Source of the DNA: Hydractinia symbiolongicarpus
Taxonomy: Eukaryota > Cnidaria > Hydrozoa > Anthoathecata > Hydractiniidae
Length of the DNA stretch: 64,000 nt
Direction: 5' to 3'
NCBI RefSeq assembly: GCF_029227915.1
Contig: NC_079883.1
Coordinates: 16,246,001-16,310,000 of the forward strand
Every line of letters starts with the position of its first letter. Position 1 is the stretch's first letter. Made by a program: the position numbers and the translations under genes. Below are positions 37,001 to 52,000 of this stretch, in pieces. The notes beneath the pieces were generated by a model. The model was given only the letters and a program-made list of their open reading frames with translations, searched no databases and was not told the origin of the DNA.

Positions 37001-40000
37001 GTGCCGATTTTAGCTAAACGGACAAACGGGCGAACAAACTTTGTCGGGAGAGTCAAGAAAACTTCAATCTCCTTGTCTTGGGGGGATCTGATGCCTGCAT
37101 TGTGAGATTTCTGGTTTTTAGGTTGTGGCAAACTGTCAGTCTGTGTTGTTATGATGATAACCAAAAAAGTATAATAAACTAAAATTTTGAACACTCCCAG
37201 CTACAATCCTAGAGTTGAGTTCAATTAGCAAACCATAAAACGTTGCAATTTTCTGGTAGCTATCTTGCTCTATGTAGCTGGCCTAGATTTGTGCTAGCAG
37301 AGCTAGCACACAAAGCTACCGGAAAAAGGTAGCTAGATATAGCTGGCTAGCTGTAAGAAAAAAATAGTTCTTGCCAGATAAGTTTCAGTGATCAAATCAA
37401 ACTACAGGATTTTCAGTACAAAGTGCTCCTTATCACCACGGTGATTTAGCTGCGTGCCTTGTGTCAGTGGGAAAGTTTCCTTAAGCAAGGTATAAACAAG
37501 GGGCTAGGTCAAGACCATGCCTGAACGGCACTCTACATGAATTCTCGTCCCGCCTCAAGAGCTTTTGAGATATCTTCGTATACAATAAATGAAATTGACG
37601 TATTAGTGTAAACAAAATGAAACTCCGTTTTTTTTCTTCGTTAAAAAAGTATAAGAAATTCAGGCTTTCTGGTATCGATACCGGGGTTTCTAGTGTGGAC
37701 TCTTATGGAATATCAGGGGCTGGTTATAATTTAAAGTATCGGGTCTTACTTCTCTCGACTGCCACGTCTAACACCAGGGTGCAAAAACGATCTTACTATG
37801 ACCGCAGAAGCCCGTTTTAATAAATCAATCTCCTTCAGGGCGTGATTTAATAGTACAAAGTCCAACTCCCCTCACCTCTAAACAAAATAGAAAAGGTATT
37901 CTAACTTCTATTCAATATCACATTTTTTTTAATTCGTACTTTTAGGAAAGTTTTGTGAACAAAGGATAGATTATTGTGCGCAGAATGATTGTCAGAACTC
38001 CGCCATATGCGACAATGGATTGGACGGATTTATATGCATCTGCGCAAAAGGTTATACAGGTAGAAACTGTTCCACCAACATTGATGACTGTGCTGCAAGC
38101 AATTGCAATTTGACTGGCACAAGTTTGTGTGTGGATAAGGTAGCTAATTTTGAATGTCGTTGCAAAACTGGCTTTCAAGGAGTGTTATGTGAAATAGGTA
38201 GGTTGAGATAATAAAAAAGTACCTTGTTTTTATAGTTTTAATTATAAAATTCATCCAAACAGGAAAAATCGTGGACAATGTTGTTTTTTTATATTTTTTA
38301 GATATAAAAAATCGTTGTGTTAGTCGGAAAGTTTAAACACCTTTTTTGAGGTCCAAGCCCTTGAATTAATTTTCAAGAAAAAGAACTTTAACTCTAGCCA
38401 TTTTACCTTTTCTTTTGAGTGATTATGAAACATTTACGAGTGCTCCCGTTTTGTTTGATCTTCGATGATGCGACTGTAGCTCCTTCATTTATATACTCAT
38501 CCTCTCGACTTTTTAGACATTGATGATTGTGATCCCCGCCTTGTTGGGAATATTCCCGAGGGACATCAAATTACTTCGTTTGGAATTTGTGGCAAGAATG
38601 GGAGATGTATCGACGGTGTTGCTTCAAGAAGTTGCGAATGTAATGAAGGATTCTCTGGAAGCTATTGCCTAACAGGTAAGACGCTGACATTGTGATGTTT
38701 TAAACTGGTTATTTTTTGGTTGTTGTTGTTGTGTATTTTATGTTAAAATTTGCTTTTACAGGAAAACGTGGTCGGTTCTCTTGCGAAAATCTTTTTAAAA
38801 ATATTTCATTTTCCCCATAGTTTCACAGTAACTATTATGTTTCGTGTTTTGTTAGTCCAATACCCATACTTCCGATAACTCGAACTGGGTTGTCATATGT
38901 CATGACAATTCAAAAAGTCATCAAAAATTTGGATTTTTTTTTTACTGAGGGACTTTTTATATTTTAATGCCTCTTCACATCGGAAGTTGTTTTAATCACA
39001 AGAATCTCTTCTTAATACGAAATCTGTGTCCGTCGATGACCAGCAAAGTTGATTGTATTTTCTACAATTTTCTGTGAAAGTATTTTATTCAAAACTTTTA
39101 ATTGATTTTTAATGAGGTTGACAACAAATCATTTTGTAATAAGAAGCATTCACAGGGACAATATTAATGGCTTAATTGCTTTATAAATAAAAAAATAAAA
39201 TAAACATACATTAGTTTGTAACAGGTGCTATTTCATTCGAACCATGTTTGTTTTCTGTTCCCAGATATCGACGAATGCGAAACAAAACCCTGTGTTAATG
39301 GAAAATGTTACGAAAATCTGGACTCTCCTGGTTACCATTGTGTGTGTGATGAAGGCTTCAACGGAACAAACTGTGAGAACAGTAAGTGAGCTTTCCTGGT
39401 GGTGGTACTGAAACTAAACTAAAGGAATTTGATTTAACCTATATGTGCCGAAAAGGTCAGCAGGAATTAGATTCCGCTGCGCTTTTTATATATTATACAA
39501 AGACTGTGTCAAGCTCTACACAATAGAGGCAACGGGTAAACATTTTTTGTATTGACAGGACTTTGCAGACGTCATCAAAATTCAAGAGATGGTTCTTTTT
39601 TCCAGTGTTCTCCTGCCTAAGTTTTCCACAGTCCTTATCGACAAGTATTTCATAATAGAAGAACAGAGAAAGGAGGGTTAGTGTTGAAATACAGCATATT
39701 CTTCACGACTCTAAAGTTAGACCTAAAGTTGACCTTTTCTACCAAAATTCAGAAAAATTGGAGTAATGGGGATTTATGCTTTTTTTCAATCGTGGTATAC
39801 TCGAGTGTTTAAAACTGTTTTCAGGTGTTTGTCGTTGACAATTTTTTGACAAAAGGGTTAGACAGCCCAATGAAATTCGCTTCCTTGATTCGTGGCTGTA
39901 TAATCGTTGTTGTTGTTGTTGCAAAGAAAGCAGGTCTACATTGAAAATCATTGGCTAATTACCTTAATTTGTTGATTTAGACACTTTTTTACGGATAAGT

Positions 40001-43000
40001 TGCAAGCATTTTAGCTTACGTTTTTTTTGTTTACCTGTATTTCCTTGATTACGGTGGTCTGTTATCTATATTTTCTGCCCCTGTGCATGCACGCCCATGT
40101 TCATTGTTGACGTTTGAAATTTGAAAGAGCTGTTGCATTGCGTGATGGAATAGGAAAAATCACCGAAAATTTATAGGTGTGAAGATAGACTTTGCTATGA
40201 CGACTTATCTTGTTTGAAGGAAACGATCAATCCACAACCTTTGCTGGGGAAAGCAGTTTCATATTTTTTTTTCGTATTTTATGTTTCGTTAGGTTCTTTA
40301 TGGATTTTTTATGACGAATTCCTTTTTTTTTAAAAAATGCCAAACCCACCTAAAAACGGCAGCACTTTCACCGCGTATTATGCGTCTTATTAGTATCTGT
40401 AGTTATAGTAGTTTTTGTATAGTAGTTTTTGTACATGGGTGTGCGTTTGTTGTGTAAGCAAAAAAAGGCAAGACTGTATATGATAAATTGGCCTTTTTTA
40501 ACTGGTTTCTTTGATTACAATAGAGTAGTATGTGGTGACTTTTTCCTTTATATTCTCTGAATGAACGTGTATTAATTATCCACAGAAGAAGCTCTGAAGA
40601 GCCAAACGTTTTTAGCAAACATTAAAACAAATAAAGAAACAGTTTAAAGATTAAGTTTCATAAACCAAAAAATTTTTTTAGTGTCTGAACGTGATTGTTA
40701 AAACGCACGACGCTTTCTTCTTTTATTCAAAATATGTAAGAACCGAAAAATATATTAAACTTTTTTCATCTGCCACCAACCTTAAACAGAGTGAGGAGAG
40801 GAGCATAACTATCTTTTTTCTGAAAAAAAGAAACTTTACAATGATGCAATAGTCTGTTTAAACATCATTAAGTTAAATGTCAAAGCTCATGTGATTCAAA
40901 ATCCTAAATTCGCTTAAGAGGGAATGCTGCGAATAAGATTAAAAAACAGTTTGAGTTGTGAAAAGCCGAATTACAAAGAATTTATTGTATTAAACCTTGC
41001 CGAAGATACTTTTTAAACTGTACCTATTTTTCGTTTTCTAACATTTGAAATAATAAAATGATATCTTCGCCCTCCTCACAGATTGCGCGCGATAATGTTT
41101 ACTATAATTTGATAGCCAGTTAATCCTAGTACCATTATTTTACTGTTTAGTGCAAGATGTTCCATATAAAAACTTCTCAATTAAATAGATATTTTACATT
41201 ATTTAGATATTGACGAGTGTGCTGTATATAATGATTGTTGTAATAATTCAAAATGTATCGATGGTGTAAATAGTTACACATGTCAATGTACTGCTGGTAT
41301 GAAAGGAATTGATTGCTGTTCTTGTGAGTGTTTTATTTTTTTTTTCTTGGTAAGTTTGGCCACGATTTAATCAACTAGGATATTTGTAAGCAACACTGAC
41401 ATATCAGAAAAGTTTTTTAACATCAAGAATGCTAACAAAAATATTTTTAAACAGACTCTCTTGGTACGAGTATATTTTTATCAATGTTGTTTTACTTAAG
41501 TATTTGTTCTCGGAAATCTAAGGTATTAAAGCTTTTTATACGAATGTTTTAATTGTTTTTTCCTGTTTCTGATCTAGCCACTTCTTGGTGTGAAAACAAT
41601 AATACTTGTAACGGAAACGGAGAATGTTACGACGTTCCAGATGGCTTTTATTGCAATTGCTCCGCTGGCTTTACAGGCCATCGCTGTGACACAGGTCTGT
41701 AGGTTACTTGCAGGTCTTGTTTGTATCAGCTATAATCCATTTTATGCAAGCTACACGAGATTTGAGTTTAGCTGTCCTTCCATTTCATGTGTATTAGAGC
41801 ATTTGGTAAGAATAAGCAAATTACCCGCTGATCATCGGTAAAATTGATTTCGGTATGTTGGACAGAAAACGAGAGTGATGGATCATGTATAAAATATTTC
41901 CACAAACAAAGTATTTTAAGTGGGAATAATTTTATAACTAATAATAAAAAGGGCGGAAAGCGTGTGAAAAGTAAGCGTTAATTTTTTACTTTCACAGCAA
42001 ATGTGAAAGCTATTTCGTCTTTACTCTCATTGGAAAAGAATAAGGAAGAAAAAAGAAAAGAAAAATGATCGACCAGATGACAATGACGACCTTATATTGA
42101 ATTTCTTAGTTGACTTAGATGCATGATAAAACGTTCGGACTTCGTAAGGGTTTTTCACAGGAAGTTTTACTTTTAACAAATGTGTTTTCTCAGTTATTTA
42201 TTTTTTCTCATTTACAAACGTTTATATTTCTATTTTCATTTCTATGTAATTTCATGTTTTCAATTTTTTTAGATATTAATGAATGCCTCGCTGACGGGAT
42301 TTGCAATGGTGGCAACTGTCTAAACACAGTTGGCAACTATACTTGTATGTGTCCTACTGGCATGACAGGACGACATTGTGAAAAAGGTAATTTCGCTTAT
42401 TTCATTCTTTTATGTGCCGATTTTAAAAACAGGATTTGTTCACCAATTTTTGCCTTTTGGTCTAAAACCCGGATTTTAATTTTGACAAGATGCTTTTTGT
42501 TACCTATGCCAATTTTTGTCGAAAACTAAACAGTTTTGAATTTCACGTTATTGTAAGTGGCTCAAAATCTCGAAGCGGTTGCAAGAAAGGAAAGGTGGGA
42601 AGAAACAACTGTTTAAATAAAATGTAAAAAGAATGTTTTAGAATTGTACTAAATAAGCAAATAAGTGACAGGCAACTTCTCAGTCCTAATTCTCAAGAAA
42701 CGTGCGATAGAAGGGAAAATCAGGGAAACGATTATTAACCCTATGTAAGTATTAAGCACAATCAGAGGTATTAAGTTAGTATAAAATCAATTAAAAGAGA
42801 ATAAAGTAGAATTTAAAAAAATTATTTTATGTCAACAACAACTATTGATATATTTGCAGGAATGCGAACATTGCTTTCATATGTTTCAGGTTCTCTGTGG
42901 TATGCTCAGTAGGGCGTGTCGCATGTCTTTTAACAAATTATTTTGTTGTGAGTTTAGGTATCAATGATTGTAAAGACGTTGTATGGTATGTTTTTATAGT

Positions 43001-46000
43001 TTTTAGGAAACATTTCTCAAATATTTTGAAAATTTTTAGAAGCGGGTTATTGTAGCTTGATTAAACGTGTGTCGTCTTCACAAAATCTTGTAAGAAACTC
43101 TCACTTTTGTCGATTTTTCATTGGCGTATAATGTTAAAAATGGTAAGGGAAAAAGAAGACTGTAGGAAAAATGTGATTTTCACTATCCCTATTTGTTTTA
43201 AATTTAATTTATTTTAAACTTGTTTAGTAAAAATGGACATCACTGCATCGACAAACATCAGACTTTTGAATGTAACTGTTCATCCAACGGTTTTCAAAAG
43301 CCCTATTGTGACGGTACTATAATCTGTTGTTCTGTTGTATTTGTTGTCGTCGTCATTGTTTTCGTCGTCGTTGTTGTTGACGTGGTCGGTGTTGTCGTTG
43401 TTGTTGTCGTCATTGTTGTTGTTGCTGCTGCGAACCACAGCTAATATTTTCCTTCCATTATAATGATTTTTTAAGTATTTTTTGTCCCATTATTTTATCG
43501 TCATCATCTAATTTACACGGCGATTTTCTCAAGGGCTGACGAAAATTCCAACATAGGGATTTTAACTGTGTCAGTAAATATAAGAGCATTATGTGTGTAT
43601 TGTAGCTAATTTTCCTATCAGACATCAATGAATGTGAACAAAGCGACGTATGCGGAAGGTGGAGAGTTTGTGTCAACACTAACGGTAGTTACCAATGCCC
43701 CTGTGAATTAGGAAGGACTGGGGAGAAATGTGAGAAAGGTAAGTTATAAACAAATATGAAGCTCATGCAATGATTACTGTTACACATTCGTGTAAAATTT
43801 TGTCCTTCGAACTTAATTTCTCATGCAATAATTTTTACTCAGTTCGTTTTACTTGAAATTTTTTTTTGAACTTTTGTTTTAAAAAAATCGTTTCATTGAA
43901 TTAGAGAAGACTTAAGAAACATGGTAGATTTTCACACTTTAATTTTTGGCACGTGACTGTTAATTTCCTCGCAAAAAAAATTATGCTCCACAAACTCAAA
44001 CAAGGCATCCATGATGGTATATTTGCTTACCAATTTCGTGCACGTTATCTTTTAGCCATAGACAATTGTTTCAGCTCGAATTGTACACCGGGTCATTCAG
44101 TGCACTGTTATTTAACAAAGACTGGGTACGATTGTGAGTGCTTCGGTAGATGGACTGGTGAATTTTGCGAGTTACGTGAGTTCTGTATTTACGGTTTTAA
44201 CAAAAAAATCCTACTTTTAAGACGGGACGATCTTGAATCTACCATTGTTGATGTAGCTGTCAGGAAGTTTTTGTTTTTCTTGGTTTGTATCTAGAAGACT
44301 GTGAGTGTGGCAATATCCATTACTTTTTTGCAATATTTCAGATATTGTCATCTAATATATACAATGCAGTTTCAAATGACATTAACTGTACGATCTTTGG
44401 AAGCCACCACTCGTAACAATTTTCTGAAATTCTATAACTTAAATCCTTGATCTAACATGTAATATAACATTGAAAAATTATTGAGTGTGTGGCGTTATAA
44501 TATAGATGAAAAGTAACTAGTACGTTTCGGCCGTTTGACGGTCATTTTCAAGTACACAAATCATATAACAATTACAATATGTTTATATATACAATAATAT
44601 CGTACGATCATAAACTTATCATAAGGGGGAAGTCAATTATCTAAAAACAGAAATAATGGCATGGACGCATTATTTTTATTGAGAAAGGACTTGTCCTCTA
44701 TTTATATAGAAAATTACATGCTCCAAAACTGCACTATGATTTCGAGCTTTGACAGTTTTCCCAGTCAAGGCAGAAACACCCATATGTATGCAAGCTCTCA
44801 CTTTCAAATGTCGTATAGCCTTACCGTATTAGATTTGGGGTTGGAGTTTACTTACTCGTTAATTGTATATATAAACATTTTGTAATTGTTATATGACTTT
44901 GTACTTGAAAATGGCCGCGAAACGTCGAAAAGTGTAATGTTAATTAGTTTTCATCTATCTAATATAACATGTGTTATTTTTTCTTTAAGGCAATATGTCA
45001 AAACCAGACCCCTGCGGATGTGAGAAGGGCGCATGCGTGATTTCGAAAAGTAAATTACGATATTGTGAATGTGATAATGGAACCACCGGTATTATTTTGA
45101 CTTTTGTGCCCCTTTTTGTTTATTTTGTGTACTTATTTTGTATGAATCAGGCTAATACTTTGAGGACGCGTATTTTCGATGATCTCACTTTGGACTTATT
45201 TTTACCGGGCTAGAAAGTGTGACAAACTTCTAATGGCTATTGCAGTTTTTTAACTGTAAGTGCTTAAGACTACCTTATTCCATGAAATTACCAAGAGTCA
45301 AGAAATTAACGCGAATCAAATTAAAGGAAAGGCTAACAAGAAACTATTTTGTGGCAGCCAGAAAATGAATTTTAAGCGACAGAAAAATATATATGGATTT
45401 CTAAATCCTAAAATCTGCTAAGATAACTACTATAATACCAAATAAAAAACTATATTTCACGACTAACTACCTATATATCTTTTTAACAACATTTTTATAG
45501 AAATTCCATGGCTGTATGAGGTGAAAATAAGTAGGTTTTAAATGTACTTTTTAGTAAACATCAAAAATGACATCTTTTACTTGAGATAATCATGAATATT
45601 TTACGTACTATAGTAGTAACAGCTTTTTATAACCTTCGTTTAAACTTCTTTGAACTAAAGAAATATCTGTCATAACCAACAACAATATTATTTTATGTTT
45701 TGAGTCCCTTTTCCACAACATACTACCAACTTCGAACGATAAAGTTTGTTATCATGAGATGGCGCCAAATTTGAATAAATATACAGACCGGAAACCTTCA
45801 ATAACAAATCGAACATGCAATTAATCATCTTTCTTCCTTGGTTTTTTACTTTCTTTATCTTTACTCGCCAATATATTGGCAAGTTAAGTAGTACAAAATA
45901 ATAAAAATATATTCTTTACATGTTGTTTAACATTTTTGCCATTTTGATCTTCAACTTTGTGTACATGACCCCGTGACCATCACAATAAAAAGAAATATAT

Positions 46001-49000
46001 CCTATTGTTCTTTAATTTAGCCACCCGTTTGACAAATGCGTGAAAATACTCAATTATAAATAATTCAGCACTCACAAAAATGTAAACAAAATGATGTATG
46101 GTTTATAGCTGTAGTTGATGGCGCAAGCAAACAAGCCAATCAGTCTGGTCTTTAAAATCAGCACTTATCATAAAATTTTATTCAGCAGCCGTGCCGCACC
46201 GCAGTTCGGTCATGAAATTAACGCGGTTCAATGAAATTATTTTGTAAAAGGCATTTATTTAAAGCGATTGGAAAGACAATGTTAAAATTTTTAGATAATT
46301 TTCCACTTGGATCAGAGTATGAAGATGATACAAAAGCTATTTTAAAAAAGATCATTGAAAAACACAACGTTGAGCTATCTCCGATGAGGGGGAAATAGTA
46401 GAAAATTTGTAAAAAAAGTTGTATTTTTTTGTGTTTTAGGCTTTTATATATTATAAAAAAGTCACCAAATTAACAGTATTTTAATTAACGAGTCATGAAA
46501 TTAACAGTCTTTAAATTAACACTGCATTTATTTAACGGTCATAAAATTAACGCGAATTTTGAAAAACCGCGTTAATTTCATGACTCGTTAAAGGAGTTTG
46601 CGAACAAGCCGTGACACGGCTGCTGATTGAAATTTCGTGATGCCTGAGATAATTTAAAATACCAGATCCGCTGGTCTGGAGTATCCCATAAAATCTTTTG
46701 AAGATATTACTTCGGTTTGTCTGTTCAGTATTCATATTACTGTGGAAAGTTTCTTGAACATAAAATAAAATCTTGACAATTGTTTAGTTTTTGTAATATT
46801 TAGTTAGCAACAAATCAGGCAAAAAATGGTTTTGCTGAAAGATTTGCTGTTTTTATATTAAGGGGTAATAATTTAAAGCTGCTTGTTTAAAAAAGGTGAA
46901 TTTGTGGCTTAACACTGTGCAGCACAACAACACGTTATTATACTCACATTATACCCAGAAAATCTCTTCATTAGAAGTTTATTACAAAATACCAGTTTTT
47001 ACTTTTATCCTTTATTATGCTGAATCATTCATTTTATGATTCAGTATTTTTACACATTCGCCAAACTGGTTGTTATTCAGAAGCAATATTAGATCTTTCT
47101 CTACAGTGATGGCCACGCTTCGATGATCGCACTGTTTTTTTAAAAATAATACAAAAGTTAAAGATCAAAATAGCAAATATGCTATTAGTTGAATAGCACA
47201 ACGAAAATATTTTTATTTTTAATACTGAACTTAGTAAACTAATTCATGAGTAAAGATAAAGAAAATAAAGATTTGTAAACAAAGCTGAAACCGCCATATT
47301 GCACGTTCGATTTGTTGTTGAAAGTTTCCGGTCTGTGTATTTATTAAATTTGGCACCATCTCACCACAACAAACTTCATCGTTTGATTTTAGATGTATGT
47401 TGTGAAAAAGCGAACCAAATTACGAAAAGAATATTATTATTGGCTGTGATAGATGTTTATAAAGTTCCAAGAAGTATTAACGAAGGTTATAAAATGCTGG
47501 CAATACGATTGATTGTAAAATATTCTTGGTTCTCTTGAGTTAAAGGTCTTATTTTTAATGTTTATTGGTAAGTACATCTCAAACTTGCTTCTTTTTTACC
47601 CACACAGCCATAAAAACTTTGTAAAAATGTTGCTAGGAAGGAATATGAATTTATTTATGAAACATAGTTATTTGTGTGTCGTTATAGTAGTTATTTTAGT
47701 GGATTTTGGGAATTAGACGTTCCTTAATTTTTGCTACCCTGTCTAAAATTTATTTTGTGGCTGCCACAAAAAAGTTTTTTGTTCGCCTCTCCTTTAATTT
47801 CATGGAATAAGGTATGTTAAACACCAGCGTCCATCTTATCCCAACTGGGGATCGGACACAAGCTCCAACTGGTTAAAGGATGAAATGGTTAAAAGATCAA
47901 GGATGTGACCAACTTCAAAAATTTTGCCAGGAAATGCTGTGCATCTGTGTTTTCACATATAAAATTGATATAATGATTTTTTTTATTATTTTAGGTGAAC
48001 ATTGCAAAGTAGAAGGTATGTTACCCTTTCATTTTTTCAATTCAGCGTAAAAGATTTAGGAAAAGTCCAGTATATAATTTTCTTGTGTTTGAAGTTATTT
48101 ATGTGTTATTGTTTTTGACCAAATAAAATCATTATAAAATTAATTAATTATTATTATTATAAAAATATCAAGTCTTCTTTTATCTCGTTGTGGTTGGTAC
48201 ATCTTGCTTATACGTCCTCTATTTTTCAAGTAAAAGCTCAAAAGGCGTTGACCATCGTGACAATGATTTTAAATATCAAATTTAACATGTTTTTTTTAGC
48301 TACGAATAGAAGTATTCTGGGTAAGAGATTATGTATATCTATAATCTGTAATGTTCAGTTTTTACCCTGTGTAATTGTTTTAAATGAAAATTAATTTGTG
48401 TTCATTCATACTTGCCTGATGTGTGCGTTTGTTAAATTTTGGTTTAAACTTTGTATCGTAACTAGAGATACTAATTTGCCAATTCGCAAATTTATTTATT
48501 GTTGGATTATATCCACACCTTATATTTAGCTTTTATTGCAACGTTGCGAACTAGTTAATTCAGCATCGAGGTTTGTTTTCAAATGGTTCTCATAAAAGAT
48601 CCTCCACTGATTTTTTTTAGACAATCTGTCGACCTTAAATATGGGTATCGGATTGGGTGTTGGCATTGTTTTGTTGTTAGCTGTGGTTGCTATAGCGATC
48701 ATTTGGAGAAGACGTAACAACAAAATGATCTTGTTAGGTGAAAATTCGACTGGCGTTAAAAAAGGTATATGAATTGTGTTCTGCAAAATTTTGAAGCTAT
48801 TGGTAACCGGTCCCACCGGAATTTTTAATTTCCCTTAATAATGACTCCTCCAGTCATAATAAACTAGTTTATAATGACCCCCAGTTAAATAAACTAGTTA
48901 ATAATAACTCTGCAGTCATAATAAACTAGTGAATTTTTACCCCCTAGATCAACGTTTCCCAGGAAATAATAACTTCCCCAGTTTATTTTGACTCCCTTAT

Positions 49001-52000
49001 ATTTCTTTTTGGATAGGACGGTAAAAAGTCGGTTCAGTCACTAAATTTTATATGACCAAAACCCGACTTTTTTGTACCCGACCAAGATCTTTCCCGAATT
49101 TAAATAAAAAAATTGTGAGCAAACGTTTTTGCATTTTTTGACGTAAATTTGGGCTTTGAACTGAAAATAAAAAAAGTTTTAGTGACTTAAAAGAACTAGT
49201 CGGGAAGAGTTTACCAATTTTCAAAGTTAATCGGCGGGAAGTGACAAATCTTGCTGTATTAGATTAGAATTTTTTTATCAAAATCCTAGCAAAGTTACAA
49301 ATTAATAAAAATAGGAAAGAATAAAAACACCGGACCCGTAAAGTTAAGATAAGGTGTCTTTTATTTATAAACTAGTCAATAAGGCCCGTGGAAGAATCCA
49401 CTAAGGCAGGATAAAAATTTTGATAACGTCAGCAACCCATCCAATAAAAAAAATTTAGAATTTTGTTTCAATGCTGCCTCTATTGTGAAGAGCTTAAAGC
49501 GGTGATCAAAAAAATGTATATGATCATGTGCTTTTGACGAGCTGTTAATGAGATATAAGGGTTTAAAAATTTTGCTGACGTCAGAACCGAAAAAATTTTT
49601 TTTTGGGTATAGATCTTGAATCGCTGATCAAGAAAATGTATAGGATCAAGTACTTTTGACAAACGGTTACGGAAATATTGTGGTTTAAAAGTTTTTTGAT
49701 GACGTCATCAACCCGTCCATTCCGAAACGGTTTCAGGGACCCAGGTTTGGGAAACTTACCCAAATTAGTCCTAGGTGATCTCTAGTTACCCGCGCAGTAA
49801 AAAATCATTGACGTCGCCACCTCGTTTCCAAGTTATTTGGCCTCAAAGTTTTAACTGCACTGTAATGGCTTCATTAAGTTAAATTAAGACATTTGACGTT
49901 ACATTAATGTTATTACGTCGTGCAGTAACGTCAGAAAATTTAACATTTGCGACATAACTTTTCCGGCGATAATAAAGGAAAATGAGCACATCCACTTTGC
50001 CTGTCAAGATGACTTTCATTTCTGACTGTTCACTATGTATTCAATTTTCTCAAATGCCCCAGAATGCGCTCCGAATTGTACTTTTTAGCTAGTACACGAT
50101 CACGCTCATTTTTTAACGCGCACAAACCAGTCTTAGAAATGCTCTCCAATGTATATGGCCCCAACTATTTGAATGTAAACTTTCCTCCTTTTCTACCAAG
50201 TCTCTTCTGATTTTGAAGCCAAACATTTTCTTTAATTTTTAATGTGGTTGGTAAAAAATGGCGACGGTTGTAGTCAGGTTGTTGCTTCTTTTGTGCTGCT
50301 GTGTATTTTTGCGCTGCTGTGATATTTTTGCTTGCTTCGTCGTTGTTACCCTGTCTTAATTTCAACGTCGATGACAGGATAGTTTCGAACTCTTCCAAGT
50401 CAAACGGAATGTCTGAATTCTGTAAGTTGAAACCTAAATCGTACTTTAAATCGATGAGTAGAATTGGATGCCTATTATACATAAAAAAGAACGGAGCGAA
50501 TTTGGTTAAAGAGTGTTTACTCACTGTATGTGCAAACGAAACACCTTCAATTACATAAGGCCATTCATCTGCCCGTTTGTTCAAAACTTTCACCAGCGAG
50601 TCCTTCATGGTTCTATTGTGTCGTTCAACGAGACCATTGTCTTCAGGATGGTATGCAGACGTTATTCTTTGATCTGCACCAGTCATTTCATAAAAATTCG
50701 TTATCACTTCTTTAACGAATTTATTGGTTCTGGTTCTTAATTTGTATTTTCATGCGACTATGCCTACAAATAACCTCGTACAGGAATGTAGCAACCGTTT
50801 CAGCTGATTTGTCCTTCACTGGCTTAGCTTCGGACCATTTCGAAAATAATCAATGCAAACGATCAAATGCTTGTACCCGTCAACATCTAGCAAATTACAT
50901 AAGTCAATCCCAACTTGACGCATTACCTTACTAGACACGGTAAAACTTTACAACTCAAGAGAAATCGCTTTAATAAGTTTTCCATGCTTTTGGCATACGA
51001 AGCAACGTTTAACAAATTCAGCAATTAGGTACATGTAAATTTCCGCCTATACGATCTAACTAAGTCCGTGTGGGGAAAAAAAACAAGATGGCTACCTTGT
51101 AATAGCTTTCGCTTTCGCCTTCTACTCCAATATGGAAATATATGGCAGGAATATATATGCTTTAAACAAAAATGAAGCTATGAAATGGTTAAAGGATGTT
51201 GGTTTAAGTACGACAGGCACGAAAGAAGAACTCATTCAAAAAATACACAAGTTTGTACGATATCCTAAGCTAGTTAGAAGGCTTCAGGAAAAAGCTACTC
51301 GCTTGTATAAGTTTCCTTGTAGCTTGGATCCAACATCTATTCCTCAGTTATCGGCAAAGTGGTCAATTGATGATTCAAATTACCCTAGAATAACTCAAGA
51401 AGAGTTTTTTTCCTATGCTTCGCAGAAAAAAGAAGGAAGTCAAGGTCAACAGGAAAAAGTCAGACGCTATGAGATGAAAGTGGTCAGTTTGTGAAAGCTA
51501 TGATTAAAAAATCTTATGGAAACGATTCTAGACCAGCTGTAATATACTTTTATCAACATAAGCCTCAAAAAGCTCATTGTGTCTGCCCTGTGGGAGCTAG
51601 TGGACTATGTTGTCATGTTCTGTCATTGTTGTTTTTAAAACACTGTACTGATACCAAAGAGAAAATACTCGAATTAACATGTACAGAAAAACTTCAGAAA
51701 TGGCACCGTAGAATTTCAAAAGGATCTATTCCTATGATACCATTAAAGGATATTAATCTAAAATCAGCTAGTATGAAGAAAAACAAGCAGAATGCTATTA
51801 GTGCCTCAGATTCTGACAAGTCCTACTTTAAAAGAAATGTTTCTTCAATAATCCAGGACCTAAATGCAAAGTTAGATCGAGAAAAGCCTGTATCAGAACA
51901 TGTTTTCACTGTTCTCTCTCAATCAGAAATTGGACGTAAAACTTCAGTGGGTGAGCATTTGTGTTATACCTACAAACTTCATTATTTAGCTGACCATCAG

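Larger units (their letters stand above)
34282..37945 (+). other. Gene B intron 13 with two Helitron-like copies
   Basis: It contains a complete short Helitron-like element (35105-35248) and a longer copy ending at 36571. From 36572 to 37945 I see short open frames on both strands (36952-37194 minus, 37617-37820 plus) without recognisable motifs, GCTAG-rich repeats near 37257-37350, and no clear element. Confidence 0.5.

Noticed and set aside
36952-37194. Minus-strand 80-codon ORF with a hydrophobic start, possible secreted peptide
   Set aside because: No splice context, homology or conservation is visible; similar open frames arise by chance in AT-rich introns.
37617-37820. Plus-strand 67-codon ORF in gene B intron 13
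   Set aside because: No recognised motif, and it lies in an intron with no splice-compatible phase that would be needed by the ligand gene.
40560-40640. Exon-like stretch with AGAAGCTCTGAAGAGCC
   Set aside because: It looks like part of a Penelope-type repeat end rather than coding sequence, but it is too short to call.
43325-43440. Poly-valine membrane segment after gene B exon 21
   Set aside because: A good donor (G-GTACT) precedes it, the matching exon of gene A ends at the same point, and it is a GTT/GTC microsatellite.
50301-50934. Plus-strand open frames over the integrase fragment
   Set aside because: They are complementary to the minus-strand integrase frame, which has clear motifs; the plus frames have none.
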